The translations under genes and the position numbers were made by a program. Source: Zoroaster sp. YZ-2022 (lineage: Eukaryota; Echinodermata; Asteroidea; Forcipulatida; Zoroasteridae). From it: a DNA stretch of 64,000 nt. This document shows positions 40,841-50,289 of the stretch, piece after piece (within the stretch, counting starts at the first letter, position 1; the number at the start of each line of letters is the position of its first letter). The notes under the pieces are model-generated. The model was not told the DNA's origin. It did not search any database and worked only from the letters and a program-made list of their open reading frames with translations. The DNA lies in the NCBI GenBank assembly GCA_029582265.1, contig CM055816.1:24329825-24393824 (forward strand), read 5' to 3'.

Positions 40841-41150
40841 ACCCAAAAACCCAAACAGAGTCGCGGCTGGAAAAAGACTAGCCGAAATTAATAGAAAGAA
40901 AAAACTGCAACTCGCTAAACCCACGAAAAGCGTTAAAGATGCGCCGATCGAGCAAGAAAACAACTCGGCGATCGATGAAACAAGCTATTTTGTCTATATA
41001 GCTATCGGTTTAGCTATTGGGGGTATCGCTTATTTATTGTTTAGTCAGACCTCGGAAGAATCAACATTTGAAAACGAACCCGTTCTCGTTAAAGAACCCG
41101 TTAGAGAACCACCAGCAACGAGAGAACGCGTTGTTTTTGAAATGGAATAA
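40770..41150 (+). CDS. Small basic membrane protein of the Polinton
   Basis: 126 residues. A basic segment KNPNRVAAGKRLAEINRKKK is a recurring Polinton signature, followed by a linker and one transmembrane helix (YFVYIAIGLAIGGIAYLLF, about residues 73-91) and an acidic tail (VLVKEPVREPPATRERV). Function unknown; the basic part could touch DNA or capsid and the helix a membrane. Overlaps the previous gene in another frame. Confidence 0.72.
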   Translation: METNEMQPEPQVSTPKTVTKTATKPKNPNRVAAGKRLAEINRKKKLQLAKPTKSVKDAPIEQENNSAIDETSYFVYIAIGLAIGGIAYLLFSQTSEESTFENEPVLVKEPVREPPATRERVVFEME

Positions 41151-41190
41151 AAGTTTTTAAAAAAAATATTATATTTAACGATTATAAAAT

Positions 41191-41448
41191 ATGTCTTCAA
41201 TGCCGATAGATACGAAAACAATCGCCGATTCAGTTTATCATAGCCTCGTTTTTGGTGTTTTTATAGTTTTATACAGCATGCTCGGTAAAAAAATATTAAG
41301 CGTAGAACCAGCCAATTTAAATAAACTTAATATGAAAGATGGGTTAAAACTCACCGTGACGGTCGCGGTAGCCGGTGCGACTCAAACGGCGTTAGTTAAA
41401 AAAGGAATTTTACCAGCTTCGCTCATGCCAGAAAATCCTAAAGAATAA
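41191..41448 (+). CDS. Small hydrophobic Polinton protein
   Basis: 85 residues with two hydrophobic segments: LVFGVFIVLYSMLG and LKLTVTVAVAGATQTAL. ATTATAAAATATG gives a clear TATA-like box directly before the start. Comparable small two-helix proteins next to the integrase occur in other Polintons. Function unknown. Confidence 0.65.
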   Translation: MSSMPIDTKTIADSVYHSLVFGVFIVLYSMLGKKILSVEPANLNKLNMKDGLKLTVTVAVAGATQTALVKKGILPASLMPENPKE

Positions 41449-41465
41449 AATTGTACAATATTAAA

Positions 41466-42479
41466 ATGAACGCTGACGCAAAGCTATCTAACGCTTATTA
41501 GAGTCCGAAAGGATACTACAAAGGTCAAGACGCAATCAGCAAGCTGGCTAAAGAAACGAAAATAAATGTAAAAACAGTTCGACTGTGGATAAAAAAGCAA
41601 GCGCTGTGGCAAATTTATTTACCCTATCCTAAATACATTCCAAGACCAACTTCATCAAACAGTACGTTTGAAAAACCAAACACAGTTCATCAAGCAGATT
41701 TATTGTTTCTTCCACACGACACGGTAAAAAGTCAAAGAACGACGTACAAGTACGCGTTAACCGTCGTAGATGAAGCCAGTAGATTTAAAGAAGCGCAACC
41801 GTTAACCAATAAAACAGCTACGCAAGTCGGTAACGCGTTTGAGAAAATTTATAAACGTTCGTTATTGTCTTGGCCTAAAATTATAAAAGTCGATCCTGGA
41901 AAAGAATTTATGAGCAGCGTCAACGCACTGATGAGTAAACATAATGTAAAAATCCAAAGAAGCGAAGCTGGTAATCATAGAGCGCAGGATATAGTGGAGC
42001 GATTTAATAAAACTTTGAGTGAAAGATTATTTTCGCATCAATACGCGCAAGAAATAGCGACCGATACGAGAAACAGAGAATGGGTTAAAAGGCTACCGTC
42101 TGTCGTAAAAGCGTTAAACAATGAAACGACGCGACTAATTAATTTAAAACCTAAAGACGCGATTAAATTGAGCTCTGTCGAGCAAAATCCAGCCTCACCA
42201 GCGCTAAGCGCGGGTGTAAAGAACGAAAAAAGAATCCCGAATAATAGTTTGGTACGGTATTTATACGCGCCCGGTGAAGCTGAAAAAGATACGAGACGTA
42301 GAGCCACAGATCCTATATGGAGTATAAACATTTATAGAATATCTAAAACGATGAAAGGTGCGAATCAACCTATATTGTATTATTTAGAAGGAGGCCCCGC
42401 TCGTAGTTTTGTAAAACAGGAATTACAAATTATCCCACGAAATACGCAAAATCCCCCAATCATGCGTAAGAGATCGTAA
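41466..42479 (+). CDS. Retroviral-type integrase (rve), in-frame TAG at codon 12
   Basis: 338 codons from ATG 41466 to TAA 42479, open except for TAG at 41499-41501. N-terminal region: helix-turn-helix-like LAKETKINVKTVRLWIKKQA, then YLPYPKYIPRP. Catalytic core: first Asp in VHQADLLFLPHD, second in KVDPGKEF, Glu in DIVERFN 35 residues further, the D,D-35-E layout. C-terminal chromo/SH3-like segment: RISKTMKGANQPILYYLEGG. The family joins element ends to host DNA. The TAG sits where relatives have an open conserved stretch (…SPKGYYKG), so it is probably a nonsense mutation. No ATG follows before the core, so re-initiation would not give a complete enzyme. Confidence 0.9.
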
Positions 42480-42501
42480 TTGCAATTGTTGCGCGTAATC
42501 G

Positions 42502-45219
42502 TTAACGGGTGAGACTGTAATGGCCGTAAGCGCGAGTGTCTATTCCGTTTTCTAAAATGTATTTCTTCGTGTCTAGAGGAGATAGCGATATTTTATTTAC
42601 TCGCGCCGTATATAGTCTATGTTTTTCGTGTCTGATAAAACTCATATTGTGATGTAGAGTATTTTTCAACGATAAAACTTGTTTATAACGATCGTGTTTA
42701 ATTTGTTGTTCTAAAACTTGTTTTTTAACTCCTTTAGCTTTTCTTATTTGTTTCTCATTCGATAAAAGTATCGAATACATTTTAGGTCTTAAACACACAA
42801 CTTCAGAAATTAGAGTTCCAGCGCACTCGTCTTTCATTTTACCGATCACTTTTTTATTATCTTCGAAATGTAAAAAATGTTGTTGTTCGTAATTTGAAAA
42901 ATCGTACAAAGATTTGTTTTTACATAAATCTTTATACACATCTTGAGTTTTAATCTCGAGTAACAAGCTATCCGTGTCTGTGTAAATCAACTCGCAATCG
43001 TGGTTTTGTTTTAAATGATTGTAATAAAAATCGTACATTAAATGTTTGGATAAGTCCAGTATGCTCATTCCTACGTAAACCGGGCGGTTGAGAACGAGTT
43101 TTGTCTTGTGCATGTGAATCGCTACTAGTTCATTATCAAAAATCCTAGCCTCGGCAAAATTTGGTTTCGCAATGAGCGCGCGAATTTGATTTTCCGCTTT
43201 TTTATCGTTCAATCGCTTCAAATTTACGTTAATACGATTACGTACATTTTCCATCGTTTTTCCAAAAACCGAATTGTTCATGAGTTTAAACAAGTCTTTT
43301 TCAAAATCGCTATTTGCGTCTTTTCTTAGTTGGGTGTTTTTATCGATGTACGATTTCATCCAACGTGCTTCGTCAAATTCTAAAACTTTGTGAACTTTAG
43401 TCAGCTTCATGCCGAGTTGCAAATACAATTGTAAATTACGATAATGAATCACGTAATTACGTTTATCGTATAAATTTGGAACCAGTTTCGCAACGTTTGG
43501 AGCCGGCTTGCCGATTAACAATGATTGTTGATACTCGCTCATCCATTCTTTCGGTACTTTCAACGACTCTGGAGCGAGTGGAAACGCGTTGTGCGAATCG
43601 TGTAAATCTTTGACGTATTCTAAATCGACTTGTAAAATGTATCCTTTATCGTTCTTGTATCCTTGATTCTCGAGTTTGTTAATTTGTTCTTTGCTCAACC
43701 ACTTAAAATTACCCGTGGGCAAAGGTTGACTCATAGCGTATCCGTATAAATTGTTCGCGTCCAAATACATAATGTAACTCGATGGTTTCGATTTATCGTA
43801 GTCGTCTAAATATACATTATTCGCTTTCGCGTATCTTTTACTCGTCATGCACGTTCCTCCTCTAATACCCCTCTCCATAAACAAATGCATGTCAATATCT
43901 GTAAACAAATCTAAAGTTTGTTTCGAATGTTTCAACAGAGCGTCCCAACTTAACCCGGGGCTCGTATAATAATTAGCCGGGTCCAAGCCATACTCTCGTA
44001 TACAAGTAGCGCGAAAGTTTTCAAATACATCCGCCAACAAGCAAGTATCGGTACGCACGTACAAATCGTGATAGTCTCCCAAGTTTTTACAATCAAACTC
44101 GCTAAAAACGTTCTTTGCGTGCTCGTATTGAGAGGTGGTAATGCTACTATCGTTTAAACTGCTGTAAAAAGATTCTTGCGAGGGAAGTTGTGTTTCTTCA
44201 AATCGCTCGAAAGAGTCCATGTACTCGTAAGGATAAATGCCCTTGATTTTAATGAGGTTAAATTTTTCGGAGGAGGGTTCCGCTTTGCGCGTGATTGGAA
44301 AAGAATCGTTTGATTTCACGAGTTTGTCTAGCGAAGCTGGTAAAAATTGAGCGCTGTCTATAAACCGTAGTTGATTGATACTAAAAGAAATATACTTTTC
44401 GATATTGTTTGCGATACACGTTAAATTTCCTTTGCTACGCCCCGCGGCTTGCATAATGAGATGAGAGTCGTAGCCTCGTAAATTATGAAACACGACTGGA
44501 ATACAAGTTTTACCTGGTTTTAAACTCAGTTTTAAATTGCAATAGTCGTGCGCCGCGCCTCTATACTTTCCGGTAATGTGGCAATGATCTCTCACCTTAT
44601 CACACGGGCCGTCGTTTTCCAAAAACTTGTTTTCACATATCCAACACTCGTTAGCAGAGTCGTAATCTTTTACATCTTCTTTAGTCATGATTATTTTAAT
44701 AGGATTTTTGAATATTTCGTTGATCTTTTCTTCTTCCTTTCGCAACTCGTTTAAAAAGTGTTTAGCCGCATCTTCTCCCCTATACGTACAGGGAGTGTTA
44801 GTCACACCATCGCATCGCGTTACGATATAAGAATAACCGCAAACGACGTGTTCTTGTAGTTTTTCAGTATTGCGCTTCGAGTTAGAGACGATCTTTTTAA
44901 TAATGCTTTCAAAATCGGCGTACACCACGAATGGAACTAGCATCTTTTTATGATAATTTACAAACTTTAACTTGTCGTTTTTACCCTTTATTGGAAGAAT
45001 AGTTTTTGTAGGTCTGTCGCTCGTTCCCTTGCACATTTCCACGTGATTTTCGAGAAACGTTTTTGTCGAAAAACCTTGTAAACATTGTAAACAAAAATGT
45101 TTACGTTCTTTGTGACTCGTTTGATCATAAAGCAATATTCGACCAATGTGTTCTCGCGCAAACTCTTTCAATTCTGGTAATGTGTATTTCGATAAATATT
45201 TAGTCGTCATCTTTATCAT
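42502..45219 (-). CDS. Protein-primed family B DNA polymerase, shortened N-terminus
   Basis: 905 residues. C2H2-like finger HFCLQC...H...C (residues 42-63); exonuclease motifs I YADFES (100-105), II FHNLRGYDSHL (244-254), III TDTCLLADVFENF (390-402); an endonuclease VII-like zinc segment CWIC...VRDHCHITGKYRG...C (192-227); polymerase motifs A YLDANNLYGYAM (485-496), B KLMNNSVFGKTMEN (645-658), C YTDTDS (746-751). All catalytic aspartates are present and the C-terminus is complete. Polinton polymerases usually carry several hundred residues before the finger; here only ~40 remain, the first ten encoded in the TIR. An in-frame deletion is likely. Replicates the element using a terminal protein. 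Confidence 0.95.
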   Translation of the reverse strand: MIKMTTKYLSKYTLPELKEFAREHIGRILLYDQTSHKERKHFCLQCLQGFSTKTFLENHVEMCKGTSDRPTKTILPIKGKNDKLKFVNYHKKMLVPFVVYADFESIIKKIVSNSKRNTEKLQEHVVCGYSYIVTRCDGVTNTPCTYRGEDAAKHFLNELRKEEEKINEIFKNPIKIIMTKEDVKDYDSANECWICENKFLENDGPCDKVRDHCHITGKYRGAAHDYCNLKLSLKPGKTCIPVVFHNLRGYDSHLIMQAAGRSKGNLTCIANNIEKYISFSINQLRFIDSAQFLPASLDKLVKSNDSFPITRKAEPSSEKFNLIKIKGIYPYEYMDSFERFEETQLPSQESFYSSLNDSSITTSQYEHAKNVFSEFDCKNLGDYHDLYVRTDTCLLADVFENFRATCIREYGLDPANYYTSPGLSWDALLKHSKQTLDLFTDIDMHLFMERGIRGGTCMTSKRYAKANNVYLDDYDKSKPSSYIMYLDANNLYGYAMSQPLPTGNFKWLSKEQINKLENQGYKNDKGYILQVDLEYVKDLHDSHNAFPLAPESLKVPKEWMSEYQQSLLIGKPAPNVAKLVPNLYDKRNYVIHYRNLQLYLQLGMKLTKVHKVLEFDEARWMKSYIDKNTQLRKDANSDFEKDLFKLMNNSVFGKTMENVRNRINVNLKRLNDKKAENQIRALIAKPNFAEARIFDNELVAIHMHKTKLVLNRPVYVGMSILDLSKHLMYDFYYNHLKQNHDCELIYTDTDSLLLEIKTQDVYKDLCKNKSLYDFSNYEQQHFLHFEDNKKVIGKMKDECAGTLISEVVCLRPKMYSILLSNEKQIRKAKGVKKQVLEQQIKHDRYKQVLSLKNTLHHNMSFIRHEKHRLYTARVNKISLSPLDTKKYILENGIDTRAYGHYSLTR

Positions 45220-45451
45220 TAAACTAGATAATATTTTTTAAATTCTTTTCAATTTTAAAAGTAGCTTTTTTAAAAACCAGCGGTAATACCGCGTAAAACC
45301 GGCGGTAACGCTTTCGTGACGTCATCAATACTTTGATGACGTCACGACTTTTAAAAAATGATATGCCCCATTTAGGGAAAGTCCCCTAAAAACGATTTTT
45401 GAAAATCATTTTTTAGTAAGGTGCGCCAGGACCCCCATCTGTACTACTACT
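45191..45451 (-). repeat. Polinton right terminal inverted repeat
   Basis: Inverse of the left repeat, ending GTACTACTACT then CGGGG. It contains the PolB start codon (45217-45219) and the same TGACGTCA palindrome at 45315-45346. Confidence 0.95.
45315..45346. promoter_or_regulatory. Palindromic double CRE-like site in the right TIR
   Basis: Same 14-base arms around TACT, about 95 bases upstream of the PolB start. Confidence 0.7.
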
Positions 45452-45456
45452 CGGGG

Positions 45457-47280
45457 AGATGTGGGGTTGGCGAGCATAATAGGAAGGCGCTTTCCCCTTC
45501 ATCTAGCTACAGGGTATACACAATGACTTCCTAAACCCTTCCCTGACCTAGGCAGAGACAAGAGACAAGAGACGACTGCGATCCTGGTAAAAAGCCCGCC
45601 CTCTATCGATGGATAATTGTATTGGTCATCCCCCGTCAAATCTTTAGGGGATATATACCCCATCCCTCATGAAGATTTGAGCTCCTGCCCATTGTTGTAG
45701 ATTTTGTTTATCCTAATTGTCAACATTCAATGGTCACCCCTAAACGGATCTTCCTGTCTTAACCCTCCCCATGGCCCAACTCACCTCCACCTCCGTTTAA
45801 AACATTAATTTGGATTTAAAAATATTATTAGAAAGAAATTCTGAGAAATTAGAAATCATTAATTGAAAATTTCTGAAAATTGCTAACAATGATTTGCTTT
45901 AACGGCACCTTTTGATGGCATCGAATACGAGTACAATACGCCGAGCCACATCGTTGAGAGCGCTAGTTATTACCAATGGAACCATTATTGGCCATTGTGT
46001 ACTGTTTGTTCCTCACACGCGTCTCCCATAGTCACGTTCAGTATCTACAGGCGGTATTGGTATGATTGGAACCATCACATTGTGAGGAACCTGTCTACTG
46101 GTTCAGTGTGCCTCATTCTGATTCTCATAGACTTGTGTACAGGAAAGCAAAGATGGCTGCGGTATAACACTTAAAAACCTACTGCACCTATATGATGAAA
46201 AGATTAGGTTTACAACGGATATGGATGTGTAAGAAATGGTAATATGTTTTGCATTTTCCAAGATGTTTTGGCTAATTGATGTTTGAAGGGGTTCAAATAA
46301 GCCTTGCTATAGATTCAACAAAAATCCCACGTCAGAAAAGTGTTAAGCCTGCTGCTGCTGGTCTCAACTAAATGTATCAGCTAGAACAATTATGTTTCTT
46401 TTGTTTGCTACTGTGGGCAATATGATCCATTATAATGTAAAAGTTATTGTTGAATTTAAGCATGGTTAGGGATAAGTCTATCTTATCAGTCGTTCTGACA
46501 TCTAGTCCTTAAATAACCGTCTGAAAATATTACAGATCAACAACTTTGGTTTTAACTTATGATGCGTCTGCTGACAGTTGTATAGAGAAAGTTTGGTTAT
46601 AAAAATACACACCGGTATGTGATATCATTTCCAATTAAACTGACACTGCACTAATACAACTACAAACATGTGATTTTGTTTTTATTTTTAATTGTTTGTA
46701 TTTCATTTGTATAATTGCTTATGTTTGAAAGCTATATACAGAGCACAAACAGCCCAGACTGTGTTTGGCGTCAGTGAAACCCGTTTTGATAGGATCAATG
46801 CTGCCTTTATGTAAGAGCGCCCTCTTGAGTTCAGATGTCATTTAAAGGAATGAAGTATAACATGTACAAAGGTTTTTGTCCTAATGTTCTATGTACCACG
46901 TGTCTTTCTTTGAGTATGCATTTCTCTACGAGTTAGCTTTGGCTTATTCAAGAAAACAAAATTTGAACTTTATGAAAATAATTTTTTTCCCTGAATTCTT
47001 CCCGTTATTTTTTAAAATGATGATCTTGTCACTTGTAAACATCAAATCGTCGCGTTTTTTACATAGTGACGAACCGGAAAAAATGCGTTACGAGTAACTG
47101 TTTCTCTCGGAAATTGACTGTTTTCATTATTGTAATTTGATACTGTAAACAATCAAGGTCAAGTGTGGAAATTATTAATATGTTTTTATGTTTGGACTAC
47201 TGAAGTAAGTAGGATATCAAATAAAGGTTATGATTTTTATTGGTCAATTGTGCGCTCGGTTATTAAGTCAAAACAAGATC
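45457..47280. other. Intergenic flank right of the Polinton, nothing recognised
   Basis: No convincing ORF or repeat family. Ordinary AT-rich intergenic DNA. Confidence 0.5.
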
Positions 47281-47284
47281 CGTT

Positions 47285-47785
47285 GTCAAAAAAAATTACA
47301 CAAAGGTGACCCCAATTTGACCTTACTTCCTGTCCAAACCGGAAGTCAAAGTTTAATATTTAAAAAATCATATCTCAACAACCACAAGAGGTAAATTCAC
47401 AATTTTTGTACCATTGTACAGACCGTTAATTGTCAAAAAATATTTACACAAAGGTGACGCCAATTTGTCCTTACTTCCTGTCCAAACCGGAAGTCAAAGT
47501 TTAATATTTAAAAAAATCATATCTCAACAACCACAAGAGGTAAATTCACAATTGTTGTACCATTGTACAGATCGTTAATTGTCAAAAAAAATTACAAAAA
47601 GGTGACCCCAATTTGACCTTACTTCCTGTCCAAACCGGAAGTCAAAGTTTAATATTTAACAAAAATCATATCTCAACAATCACAAGATGTAAATTAACAT
47701 GTTTGCACCATTGTATAGATTGTTAATTGTCGAAAAATATTTACACAAAGGTGACCCCAATTTGACCTTTACATTTCCCGAACAC
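47285..47785. repeat. ~150-bp tandem repeat, 3.3 copies
   Basis: Unit holds AAAGGTGACCCCAATTTGAC, CTTACTTCCTGTCCAAACCG, TCATATCTCAACAACCACAA and GTACCATTGTACAG. Confidence 0.9.
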
Positions 47786-47799
47786 CTAGAGTTTGTGTC

Positions 47800-48265
47800 A
47801 AGACAAACTCGAATCTCTAGTTTCTTTTTGTTTCTTTTTTATAGAAACCTGTGCACCGGTGCTGATTGGGTATATTGTACGGTATATCAACATAATGGCA
47901 CGTAATGATTACAATTAGACCCATTCATTACAACAATCATACTGTGTATAAGGCATCAGCCAGCGTCACTGGCACTGCCTATGGGGACTCCGCATGAAAT
48001 GGATGGATCAAGAGAGAGTTAAAGGAAACAAATAGTTGTTCTATGTGATAAATAACTCCTGAACCAATCCAAGGCGAAATCCACGCACAACGTAATGCTC
48101 TAATATTCAATATTTGCAAAAGATTTCCACAGAATTCCACAACTTGGGGACCTTCATGGTCAATTTCTTTGAGTAAGAGTGGTTGGAGGAAATGATTAAT
48201 GTTAACCATCAAATTGCCTGGTAAATAGTCATATACACTTAACAACAGCAATATTGAACATGGAG
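47800..48265 (-). pseudogene. Repeat with reverse transcriptase relic, left copy
   Basis: CCCGAACACCTAGAGTTTGT leads into GTGCACCGGTGCTGATTG...GTACGGTATATCAACATAAT, then a minus-strand relic whose fragments (CGTGGATTTCGCC; TTCCTTTAACTCTCTCTTGA; CATTTCATGCGGAGT) match the RT segment at 50430-50545. Nearly identical to 63560-64000, so the two flank the composite satellite region. Confidence 0.7.
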
Positions 48266-48423
48266 CAAATAGAGTCGGGCAATTTATTTGTATAACGTTG
48301 AAAAACGAAGGACCCTAACTGAAGGAGATATATATTATTTAATATACAAGTAAATAATAATGAAAAATTATAATGAAGACACACAACATAGAGTAGGCCT
48401 AAAATAAGTTTTGTTGAATTTAA

Positions 48424-49374
48424 CCCATATGTACCGAACTACGGATTTTCCCGTAGAACGCGCAAATGCTGAAAGTACCGAACTACGGATTTTCCCGTAG
48501 AACATTCTAGAACAAACTGAATTACATCATCAGGGAAACCCCGTTACCATATATGGGCATAAGCTATCCCATAAGCCTCTTGGAGGTTTTCTCTTCGTCA
48601 GACGCCATTTTATTTCAATCGTTTTCCGTTTTTGAGGGCTTTTTCCGGGACTTTTTAGTAAAATTCTTTGCGAGTTTTGCGATTTTCGTATCCCAGATTA
48701 CGCGTGTATATACCCAGCGACCACTAGTGTATTTTCGGGAGATACGGTGTTGTAATTTGGACGGTTTTTGCCCTAAATCATGCCCCCCAAAAAATGTCAG
48801 TTGGCACCACATGCAAGGTACACATTCAACGTGTTGACACCATATATTCATGTACAATATGGACATTACATATTGCACATGATACAAACCCCTGTTTTAT
48901 TTGTGCATTCTGTTGAATTGAAATACATTTTAGTAGAAAAGTAAACAAATCTGTTTCGCTATATTGTACTGTAAATTCCATATTCATGGGTCAATATACA
49001 TAAATTATATGCCATTTTGAAGCTACTGAGGAGGGGTTTCTAATACAAATTGATTTATTCACATGTAACTGCTAATAATATTTTATATTGTGAAAATATG
49101 TAAATAGATATGAATTTTCACATGTTATTTCACAATTATTTCAGATTTGGACACCATAATTTCAATTTCCAGTGGAAACATAGGTTGACCAAATATATGT
49201 GAGAATAAAGATAATTCCATACTCTTTCAAATGATATAAAGGTTGTTGTTTTTATTTGTAGGACTCCAGTAATTTACTAAAACTAATTAGCATACTGCAC
49301 AGCGTTGTGTGTGCATGGCAATGGCTTAGGCACGAATAGTGTTTGCGTGGTTTTATGACTTAGGCACATATGGG
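48424..49374 (+). mobile_element. piggyBac-like non-autonomous element, ~950 bp
   Basis: TTAA then CCCATATGTACCG at left; at right GGCACATATGGG then CTAA. TACCGAACTACGGATTTTCC is repeated subterminally (48437 and 48476). A possible first exon (ATG 48780, GTACAC donor at 48818) encodes MPPKKCQLAPHA, but no transposase domain follows. TTAA and CCC ends suggest piggyBac. Confidence 0.65.
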
Positions 49375-50194
49375 CTAATATTGTTGTCTTAAGGTAGGTT
49401 ATAGAACTGATATTTAAAAAAAAATACCTATGAATGTTAATGTACAACTTCGTTGGTATAAAGATGATGATGGTATCAATCTTCACAATAAACTATTTAG
49501 TCTGAGGAACTGCCATTTTTAAGAAAGATGTTATTTCCAAAATGTTTTTTCCCTAAATTTGATGATAACTATGAATGTATTAAACAGAATTAAAATAAAA
49601 ATGATTTTACAAATATTGTTGTTTCATTCCTTCAACATTGCATATAATGAATCTGTCCTAAACTTTCATACCCGAGCCTGAGAATTTAAAGTAAACATGT
49701 GACAAATGAATGCCAATTGATAAAATTAAATTCTTGATCAATCGCTTGCGATTGGTTCTTTCAATTGGAACGCACTTATGTTATCAATGAGTTGGGTTAA
49801 ATGACGATAGAATGCTCAACTTATAAATTTGAATGTATCTTTTTGCTGATTGTATCTTTTTGCTGATTGAATGATGACGTAAAGGAGCATTCATTTTCAT
49901 ATCATATTTAATGAGTCGCGTATTAAATTTAATGCACTTTTTTTGAATTCATCTGAAAAACCTGTAATAAAATAGATAAAATGAACAGCCTAAACAAATA
50001 GCTGTGATGTTTTTTTGGTTTTCTTTAATATCATGATCCATCCTGTCGCTGAGTCATTTGTAATGATTAACATTTATTTCATTTAGGATATTCATATATT
50101 GACTTTAATTCATTTACTTCACAATGTATTTCCAAAGAATTTGCATATAGTAAAATTAATTATTGTGCTTACAAATGAAGGTCAATAAAATTGT
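49375..50194. other. AT-rich intergenic, nothing recognised
   Basis: No gene. A short duplication, TTTTTGCTGATTGTATC, lies at about 49839-49870. Confidence 0.5.
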
Positions 50195-50289
50195 TCTTCC
50201 ATTAATAAATTAAATGTTTATTCATTTCTTGTTGAAATAAAAATTTATCTCATTATGTCATTGGAAATACGTTTTTAGAGCCTGACGTT

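Larger units (their letters stand above)
30287..45451. mobile_element. Polinton/Maverick (adintovirus-like) element, 15,165 bp
   Basis: Bounded by ~260-bp inverted repeats beginning AGTAGTAGTACAGATGGGGG, with CGGGG directly outside both ends. Polintons begin AG, end CT and usually make 6-bp duplications; here five bases match. It encodes PolB, integrase, packaging ATPase, double-jelly-roll capsid, penton-like protein and about ten small accessory proteins. Layout: SAP/zinc protein (+); a minus block 31.1-33.4 kb; a plus gene 33.4-34.9; minus membrane genes 34.9-37.6; a plus block 37.7-42.5; PolB (-) at the right end. Three in-frame stops, a piggyBac insertion and a shortened PolB show that the copy is not intact. 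Such elements are regarded as endogenous virus-like transposons. Confidence 0.97.

Noticed and set aside
30287..45451. TAG reassigned to an amino acid in this element
   Set aside because: TAG correctly ends the ATPase gene, and a TAA interrupts another gene, so simple decay is more economical.
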